In this document: piece after piece, positions 44,801 to 55,000 of the stretch
How the letters are laid out: each line of letters starts with the position of its first letter
How positions within the stretch are numbered: the first letter of the stretch is position 1
Source: Phymorhynchus buccinoides
Lineage: Eukaryota; Mollusca; Gastropoda; Neogastropoda; Raphitomidae
Length of the DNA: 64,000 nt
Direction: 5' to 3'
Assembly: GCA_017654935.2 (NCBI GenBank)
Contig: CM065711.1
Coordinates: forward strand, 26,103,430 to 26,167,429
Position numbers and translations under genes: made by a program
The notes under the pieces: generated by a model
Told to the model about the DNA's origin: nothing
What the model saw: only the letters and a program-made list of their open reading frames with translations
Database searches by the model: none

Positions 44801-47800
44801 TTTAACTTCTAGGTCACTAAAAGGCATCAAATTGGGGTCTATTATCCAAAGACCCTATTGTCTTAGTCTTTGGGAAGTAAGGGTAGACCTTATTTGATAT
44901 ACGTCACAGAAGAATCCCCAATACTGCAGATGGATTTTGTTCTCTACCCTGGTAAATGTAATGGAAATGTTTGGCTGAAATATGGCTGGCGGTTAAAGGG
45001 TTAAGTTGATTAACACAATAGTAATTCATCATGGCTGAAATATCTCCGGTGCAAGTGTGAGCCGAGGTGCACGAGAATTAGGCACGCCTGTAACCCCTGG
45101 CAACACGCATATCATTAACATACCATTAAGTTGATTAACACAATAGTAATTGATCATGGCTGAAATATCTCCAGTGCAAAGTATGAGCCGAGGTGCACGA
45201 GAATTAGGCACGCCCGCAACCCCTGGTAACACGCATGTCATTAGCATATCATTAACATGTCACATATCATTAACATACCATTAAGTTGATTAATACAACA
45301 GTAAACTGATCATGGCTGAAATATTTCCGGTGCAAGTGTGAGCCGATGTGCACAAGAATTAGGCACGCCTGTAACTCCTGGTAACACAAAAATTGCATAC
45401 AAATAAAAAAACAAAAAAGGTGGCGCGGCTCTGGCTGCGATGCGCTCTCCAGGTGGGAGCAACCCGAATTTCACAGAGATGCCTCTGTGACTATAAAGTA
45501 CCAAATACCAAGGGGTGCTAATCTATGTCAGGCGGTCAGGAGGCAACCACCAGAGGAGACACTGCGCTGCTGCTGAGTCACCTCAGTGGAGTTTAGTGGA
45601 GCCTGTTCTGAGCTAATATATCGTCGGTGAAATTCAAAAACCTCCCATCTCAATTTTGGTAGTTTTGAGAAAAAATAAAAAAAAAAATTATAATTAACCA
45701 CAATTGATTAACTATGATGAATATATGTTGTTCAAGACATTGCGAGTTTAGTCCTGAATTTTGTTAAAATTACTTTATTTTTTTTTTTTTTTTAGACTTG
45801 AAAAGAACGAAGATACGAGGTTTTTGTCCTTAACTAGATCTGAATTTGGGACTTACGAGTTTTTCGTCTATTTTCACAACCTCATTTACCCCAGATAGAA
45901 AGTCGTTAGAGATAAGAGCTTTTGGTGGAAGGTGGCGGGAACAATTAGAGAGCTGTATCTAACTAAAAAAATAAATAAATCGAGATACAAGGTTTTTGAA
46001 TTTCACTCCCTGTGGGGATACCGGGGGGTCTTTCGTAAAAATAGTTCCCCCACCTTCTGGAAGTTCTGTGCTTGTGACTTCCTCTAATCTGTCACTCACT
46101 TTGACTCTGCCTTTTCCCTTCGCTCTCTATCATCTACTAACTTTCTGACTTATTGACCCATTCTCCTGCCTTTTTCCAAAAACAAATCTTCCAAATAATT
46201 TTTCTCGTTTGAGCTCCTCCGCAATCAGAATGTGTCGGCTGTACGCTAGCGGGGGGAGACCAGTGATAACTGAAAACTGAAAACCGGACACATACATACC
46301 TTACCCATTATGGCCATATGGCCTGGGAACGCAGAAGAAGAATTTCACCGACGATATGCAGGACGCCTACTGATGACAATAAGGTTAACTGACATTTTGT
46401 GATTTGCATAAAATGCATGGGTGCTCCTGGGAAATTAAAAAAAAATCCTACAAGGCAGGGGTCCAGGGGCCGCCCTGGCCCCGGCGGAGTGCAGGGACAG
46501 CGCCCCTCCTGGGGGTTCGGGGGTGCAATGCCCCCTGGAAGCTGAAGGGAAACAACAGTTTCCAATGTAATAACTTCATGACCTCTATAACAAGCAAAAT
46601 GCGTCTTCTCAAATTATCATAATCGAGCGACTCCGGCTCCAGGCAATAAAAAATCCTGAACTTCAGGACATCCTGGACAAAACAAATCCTGAACTTCAGG
46701 ACATCCTGGACAAAACAATCCTGAACTTCAGGACATCCTGGACAAAAAAAATCCTGAACTTCAGGACATCCTGGACCAAAACAATCCTGAACTTCAGGAC
46801 ATCCTGGACAAAACAATCCTGAACTTCAGGACATCCTGGACAAAAAAATCCTGAACTTCAGGACATCCTGGACAAAACAATCCTGAACTTCAGGACATCC
46901 TGGACAAAACAATCCTGAACTTCAGGACATCCTGGACAAAACAAATCCTGAACTTCAGGACATCCTGGACCAAAACAATCCTGAACTTCAGGACATCCTG
47001 GACAAAACAATCCTGAACTTCAGGACATCCTGGACAAAACAATCCTGAACTTCAGGACATCCTGGACAAAACAATCCTGAACTTCAGGACATCCTGGACA
47101 AAGCAATCCTGAACTTCAGGACATCCTGGACAAAACAATCCTGAACTTCAGGACATCCTGGACAAAAAAATCCTGAACTTCAGGACATCCTGGACAAAAA
47201 AATCCTGAACTTCAGGACATCCTGGACAAAACAAATCCTGAACTTCAGGACATCCTGGACAAAACAATCCTGAACTTCAGGACATCCTGGACAAAACAAT
47301 CCTGAACTTCAGGACATCCTGGACAAAACAATCCTGAACTTCAGGACATCCTGGACAAAACAATCCTGAACTTCAGGACATCCTGGACAAAACAATCCTG
47401 AACTTCAGGACATCCTGGACAAAACAATCCTGAACTTCAGGACATCCTGAACAAAACAATCCTGAACTTCAGGACATCCTGAAAGCAGGAGCATCCATGA
47501 AAACGTCAACTTGCAAGGACACCAACTACTGATGACGATAAGGTTCACTGACATTTTGTGATTTGCATTAAACGTCAATTTACATACCCGGTGGCCAAGA
47601 TGGTGTTCTTGGAGTGGAAGCGATGGATGGAGCCGTCCTCCAGACAAAGGGCGATCACTCCGCGACACTCTCCGTCCTCCATGATCAGGTCGAGGGCGAA
47701 GTACTCGATGAAGTAGTTGGCGTCGTATTTCAGGGACTGTCACCAAACCAAACAAAAACATCGTCGGTCAAGATGGTGATGAAGATGGTGATGATGTGGA

Positions 47801-48917
47801 CGATAATGATTGCTATAACTGTGGATTTTACCACTTGCACATTAACCCTTTCACAGCACAGCCAAAAATTTCCTTCAAATTTACCTGGGTAGAGAACAAA
47901 ATCCATCTGCAGTATTGGGGATTCTTCTGTGACATATATAAAATAAGGTCTATCCTTACTTCCCAAAACTAAGACTTTGGATAATAGACCCCAATTTGAT
48001 GCCTTTTAGTGACATAGGTCACTGTGGTGCTAAAATGCGACTTTGGCGGTGAAAGGGTTAATGTTATTGTAACTATTATCAATACTATTTCTGATATTGC
48101 CATTGATGATCCCTATTTACTGACTTAATTACCTTTATTTCTTTCTTTACTTCTGCTATTTAGTACATCAATGACAGTATGTATGTTTTGTTTTGCCTGC
48201 ATGTCATGTAATTTGTATGACAAAAATGTTCAATAAAAAATATATATATATATCGTCGGTGAAATTCAAAAACCTCGTACAATGGCACCTCCCTTATAAG
48301 ACCTCCCATTATAAGACTCCCTCCCTTATAAGACCTACTTCTCTGAGACATTGCCCTTCTTTGTAAGTATTAAAATTACCTCCCTTATAAGACCTCATTT
48401 TGGATGTTCTTTGAAGGTCTTATAAAGGTCTTATATAAGTTATAAGGGAGGTTCCACTGTATCTAAATTGAATTAGATACACAGTCAACTCTTTCATTTT
48501 TCCCGCCACCTTCCACCAAAAGCTCGTATCTCTAAGGACTTTCTATCTGGGGTAAATGAGGTTGTGAGAATAAAAGAAAAACTCGTAAGTCCCAAATTCA
48601 GATCTAGTTAAGGACAGAAACTTCGTATCTTCGTTCTTTTCAAGTCTAACAAATTTAAACAAAAGACAGAAATGTTAACGAAATGCAGGACTAAACTCGC
48701 CATGTCTTGAACAACTCTGTGTGTGTATGTGGGGTAAAGTTCCCCTGCAGCTAATCAAAAAAATGATTTATGAAGGCATTTTAGTTTGGTTTTTCCACAA
48801 TTTATACAAATGCTTATTTTAAAGTGTTTGAAAAATACAGTAGACACACTCACAAAGAAAGGAAATTCCTTTTCTGGTAAAATTCAAAAACAGGAAATCC
48901 TTGTATACCAGGAAAAG

Positions 48918-48951
<34 letters not shown>

Positions 48952-48975
48952 ATGTGTGTGTGTGTGTGCATGTAC

Positions 48976-49006
<31 letters not shown>

Positions 49007-52000
49007 CGTGCGTGTGTGTGTGTACATGTGTGTATGTGCGCAGGGCTCCCAGGGGGGTCCATGAAGAACTAAAATTCTAAAGGACCCTCCAAAAGAATGT
49101 GCAGGGGGTCCCAGGGATGCACTAGAAAAATTATTTTTAGCATTTGCTATGCCACTGGGACCCTCTATCCCGCCTCTAGGACCATCTATACTGTAAGTGA
49201 AGGAGTCCCTGGGAGTGGGACCCCTTGCTCCCAGGGACCCCCATTTGGGGGTCCATGAAGCACTAAAATTCTAAAGGACCCTCCAAAAGAATGTGCAGGG
49301 GGTCCCAGGGATGCACTAGAAAAATTCTGTTTAGCGTTTGCTATGCCACTGGGACCCTCTATCCCGCCTCCAGGACCCTCTATACTGTAAGTGAAGGAGT
49401 CCCTGGGAGTGGGACCCCTTGCTTTGCGGGACGATTGGGAGCCCTGGTGCGTGTGCGCATGCATGCGTGTGTGTGTGACATTTTACTCACCCTTCCATAC
49501 AGCGTGTGCAGCAGGGAGTGTCCGGTGCGGTCGGCCACAGCACAGCACCTGTGCGCCTGGCCCCCTTTCCCTCGGTTCAAACTCTGTCCGCCGAACGCTC
49601 GCTGGTAGATCTTTCCGTTCTCCAGCCGGCTGAACGGCATCCCGTAGTTCTCCAGCTGTGGGTCGAAACAAAACCCCACGACAATTACCTTTCAGCTTTG
49701 ATACGACTGTATGAATCATATTTCTTGAACCTAATTGTTTAGACTATGATCAAACCTTCCCTTCCCTTTACAAATATTTATTGTCTTCAATTTCAAACAT
49801 GCATGAAGAAAAGCTTGCAATTAATTTTGAGAAATTCCTTGGTTTTTTTTAACAGGGCTGCCAGCCCTCTATTGCAGTTTCCAGGGACAAACTACAGAAA
49901 AACCAGGGACACAGACTTATTTCCAGGGACAAACATCACATCAGGGTCAAAAGGAGCATTAACTTCCAATTATTTCATGATCTAGCAACATTTCTGTGAG
50001 TTTTTTCTGTATTCTTGATGTTTTTTGGTGCCAATGTGCTTCAATATTCAAGGTCCCTTGCTGTTCAGTAACCTACCGGTATGTGCAACATGCATGTTAG
50101 GAAACATTTTAACCCTTTCACCGCCAAAGTCGCATTTTAGCACCACAGTTATTATAATACCTATGTCACTAAAAGGCATCAAATTGGGGTCTATTACCCA
50201 CAGACCCTATTGTCTTAGTTTTGGGAAGTAAGGATAGACCTTATTTTATATCTGTCACAGAAGAATCCCCAATACTGCAGATGGATTTTGTTCTCTACCC
50301 TGGTAAATGTAATGGAAATGTTTGGCTAAAATATGGCTGGCGGTGAAAGGGTTAAGTGTTGTGTTGGGTGTTCTTGTGTTCAATAGCAAGGCCAGCAAAC
50401 AAGACAAGTGATTGTTCTACAATTTTTTTTATTTACAGGGACAAATACCCCTTACGGGGGACGGTTGGCAGCCCTGTTTGAATCAACGTGGAGAGCCGTT
50501 GCCTTTACCTCAATAACGGCTTTGGGAGCCTCCTCACACATGTAGTGAATAGCGTCCTGGTCCCCCAGCCAATCGGATCCCTTCACCGTGTCGTAGAAAT
50601 GCCACCGCCAGTCGTCATCCTCCATGTGACCCAGGGCTGCGTTGATCCCTCCCTGGAAAGGGAAAGAAATCAGATCGAACCATTTCTATAAGACCAGTGT
50701 CACAACCTTTTTTGGCTCACTCGAAGTGAGTCTATAGTATGATAGCTGTTTGGTTGTGTGTCTGTGTATGTGTGTGTGTGTGTTGCATCCGTGGTCTAAT
50801 CTCCAAACCTTAACGTTGGCATTTTCATGGCTGTTTCCGCACACATACAGACACGCACACACAAGCTTACCTGGGCAGCCACGGTGTGCGACCGTGTGGG
50901 GAACAGTTTGGTGATGCAGGCCATTTTGAATCCTTCCTCGGCCAACCGACCCTCCCCCCACCCCACCAGTATTCCCTACATGAACGCACACATACAGACA
51001 CACACACACAAATTTACCTGGGCAGCCACGGTGTGCGATTGTGTGGGAAACAGTTTGGTGATGCAGGCCGTCTTGAATCCTTCCTTGGCCAACCGAGCCT
51101 CCCCCCACCCCACGACCCTCCCCCCACCCCACCAGTATTCCCTACATGAACGCACATATACAGACACGCACACAAACTTACCTGGGCAGCCACGGTGTGC
51201 GACCGTGTGGGGAACAGTTTGGTGATGCAGGCCGTCTTGAATCCTTCCTCTGCCAAACCGAATGCTGCTCTCAACGCCTCCCCACTCCCCCCTGTCCTCT
51301 TGTCCCAACACACAAGGGTTTCCCTTACATGCACACACACACACAACACATACAGAGCAACACACACACACATATAAACATACCTGAGCAGCTACAAGTG
51401 ATCGTGTAGACAAGTTTTGTAATGCTGGCTGTTTCGAACGCACACAACATACAGAAGCGCACACACCCACAAACTTACCTGGGCAGCCACGGTGTGCGAT
51501 CGTGTGGGGAACAGTTTAGTGATGCAGGCCGTTATGAATCCTTCCTCTGCCAACCGACTCCCCCCCCACCTCCCATCAGTTTTTCCTACATGAACGCACA
51601 CATACACAAACTTACCTGGGCAGCCACGGTGTGCGATCGGGTGGGGAACAGTTTGGTGATGCAGGCCGTTATGAATCCTTCCTCGGCCAAACCGAATGCA
51701 GCTCTCAAAACCCCCCCCCCCCCCCCCCCCCCCTGTCCTCCTGTCCCAACACACAAGGGTTTCCCTTACATGCACAACACACACACACACACAAACACAT
51801 ACAGAGTAACGCACACACATATAAACATACCTGAGCAGCTACAAGTGATCGTGTAGACAACAGTTTTGTAATGCCGGCTGTTTTGAACGCACACAACATA
51901 ATAATAATAAACGGATATTAATATAGCGCTTTTTATCGAGCACAAAGCGCACACACACACTAACTTACCTGGGCAGCCACGGTGTGCGATCGTGTGGGGA

Positions 52001-55000
52001 ACAGTTTAGTGATGCAGGCCGTTATGAATCCTTCCTTGGCCAACCGACTCCCCCCCACCCCCCATCAGTTTTTCCTACATGAACGCACACACATACAGGC
52101 GCACACACACACTAACTTACCTGGGCAGCCACGGTGTGCGATCGTGTGGGGAACAGTTTAGTGATGCAGGCCGTTATGAATCCTTCCTTGGCCAACCGAC
52201 TCCCCCCCACCCCCCATCAGTTTTTCCTACATGAACGCACACATACAGGCGCACACACACACTAACTTACCTGGGCAGCCACGGTGTGCGATCGTGTGGG
52301 GAACAGTTTAGTGATGCAGGCCGTTATGAATCCTTCCTTGGCCAACCGACTCCCCCCCACCCCCCATCAGTTTTTCCTACATGAACGCACACATACAGGC
52401 GCACACACACACACACAAACTTACCTGGGCAGCCACGGTGTGCGATCGTGTGGGGAACAGTTTAGTGATGCAGGCCGTTATGAATCCTTCCTTGGCCAAC
52501 CGACTCCCCCCCACCCCCCATCAGTTTTTCCTACATGAACGCACACATACAGGCGCACACACACACTAACTTACCTGGGCAGCCACGGTGTGCGATCGTG
52601 TGGGGAACAGTTTAGTGATGCAGGCCGTTATGAATCCTTCCTTGGCCAACCGACTCCCCCCCACCCCCCATCAGTTTTTCCTACATGAACGCACACATAC
52701 AGGCGCACACACACACTAACTTACCTGGGCAGCCACGGTGTGCGATCGTGTGGGGAACAGTTTAGTGATGCAGGCCGTTATGAATCCTTCCTTGGCCAAC
52801 CGACTCCCCCCCACCCCCCATCAGTTTTTCCTACATGAACGCACACATACAGGCGCACACACACACTAACTTACCTGGGCAGCCACGGTGTGCGATCGTG
52901 TGGGGAACAGTTTAGTGATGCAGGCCGTTATGAATCCTTCCTTGGCCAACCGACTCCCCCCCACCAGTTTTTCCTACATGAACGCACACACATACAGGCG
53001 CACACACACACTAACTTACCTGGGCAGCCACGGTGTGCGATCGTGTGGGGAACAGTTTAGTGATGCAGGCCGTTATGAATCCTTCCTTGGCCAACCGACT
53101 CCCCCCCACCCCCCATCAGTTTTTCCTACATGAACGCACACATACAGGCGCACACACACACTAACTTACCTGGGCAGCCACGGTGTGTGAACGTGTGGGG
53201 AACAGTTTAGTGATGCAGGCCGTCTTGAATCCCTCCTCGGCCAGACCGAATGCCGCCCTCAACCCGGCCCCTCCGGCTCCCACCACCACGGCATCGTAGG
53301 TGTGGTCTACCACTGGGTAGTCACGGGACACCTGCACAGAAGGACGCTTCAACATTAAAGGCACGGCCGGACTATAAAAGAGGGGAAGCGCTGAGCGCGC
53401 GCCGCATTTGAATCACAGCTGGCGAGAGAGACGGTTCACCCTTCTTTGTTCCCTGTTGTGCGAGCCACTGCAGAGCTTTTATGGCGAAAAAGACCTGATC
53501 CTTGGGATCGGTTGTTTTCCCTTTAACACTGCTTGATACTATCCTTCTTCTTCTTCGATCGCTCAGACAGTTTCCTGTCAATCATAAGCACAGATGTGTC
53601 ATGCTGCCATTATGCGCGTATCTATGATGCTTTGCTTGTCTCACTTTGGGTATGATCCACGCATTGCTAGGTGATTGCCAGCAGATTGGCATCGTAATCA
53701 ACTTTGGTGGAGAGGAGTTAATTAGAAAGAGAGTATTCTCCCTTTGTTCAATTTCGTTAACTAAGAAATAGTTAGGCCCAGCAAGTCTGACTTCGGCTGG
53801 AGGAAATGTTTTTGAAAGTGTTTAGTTAGTGGGAAAAAAGGCAGGAGAATGGACCTGGAAAGGCAGAAAGATAGATGACATTAAGCAAAGGGAAAAGGCA
53901 GAGTCAAAGAGAGTGACAGATTAGAGGAAGTTACAAGCACAGAACTTCCAGAAGGTGGGGGAACTATTTATACAAAAGACCCCCTGGTATCCCCATGGGG
54001 TATACTATCCTTATCTGAGAGATGAGAGAGCTAAGAGAGTGTGTGTGTGTTAATTAATGCAGTCGTTCAGGCCATATATATGTCTGGAATTAATAGATAG
54101 CTGTCAATTTCATGCATTTGCTTCAAGGGAAGTAAATCTGTATGCACACCATACCTTGCTCACTTCTACACTGGCTTCACTCCCTTATACCATAATTTTG
54201 CCTCTGAGTTTGCTTTTGTAGTGGTTCGTTGTGGGGGAACCAATCGGTGTGGAGTTTTTCTATATAAAGTCTATATTATATATAATTAAATAAAGTCTGA
54301 TCTACCACTTCCCTAGATCAGTAGATGCCTAAACCTGAAGAAAAACCCTGTAATCTTCTTTTGTTTCTCCTTTTGCTTATGTATGTTTTGTTTGTGTGCG
54401 TGGCTGGAGTGATTTGTGAGGGTTTTTTAAATCATTCACAGGGCTCCCCATTTTGTTTGATCATAGAGGGTATTTTCACCCCCAGGAAGCAGCTATAGAG
54501 GGTCTCTTCACCCCCAGGGTGAACTTATAGAGGGTGAAAAATCAAAACAAAATAAGCATAAAGACATGTGGGTACTGTCCAAAAAAATGTAAAGTATTGT
54601 ATGCACAGGCAGTATGAAGCATTACATGCCTGGCATTTCCGACACACAAATGTTACCAACACAGTCACACACAGCCACACTCACACACATCATTCAAGAA
54701 GCGAGAGAGAGAGAAAGAAAGAGAGAGAGAGAGCGCCATTCAGATAAGGCTGACAGTGACATTGACTTTGGGCTGACATGCCTAACTGGTATGGGTCTGC
54801 AGTAGACCGGCTTTTCGGCTGGGTGAAATGGGAGACGGGCTCACGCACTCAGCAGATTTATAGTGCGTCTCGTAACCCTCGAGTAGTAATTATAGTGCAT
54901 CGTTTCACCCCCCAGTACGAAGTTTTAATACGTCTGTCACGCACATTTGACGCACAGAATGGGGAGCCCTGATTCAAAATCGCTGCGATGCGAACGAGTT

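Noticed and set aside
46652..47480. Regular palindromic repeats resembling a CRISPR array
   Set aside because: Units are contiguous with no unique spacers, lie inside a MITE in a eukaryotic intron, and have no cas genes nearby.
50871..53130. Fifteen additional functional SDHA exons 3
   Set aside because: Each copy has only the 3' part of the exon and no convincing acceptor in frame, and most carry the same Lys-to-Ile change. They are listed as a repeat array.
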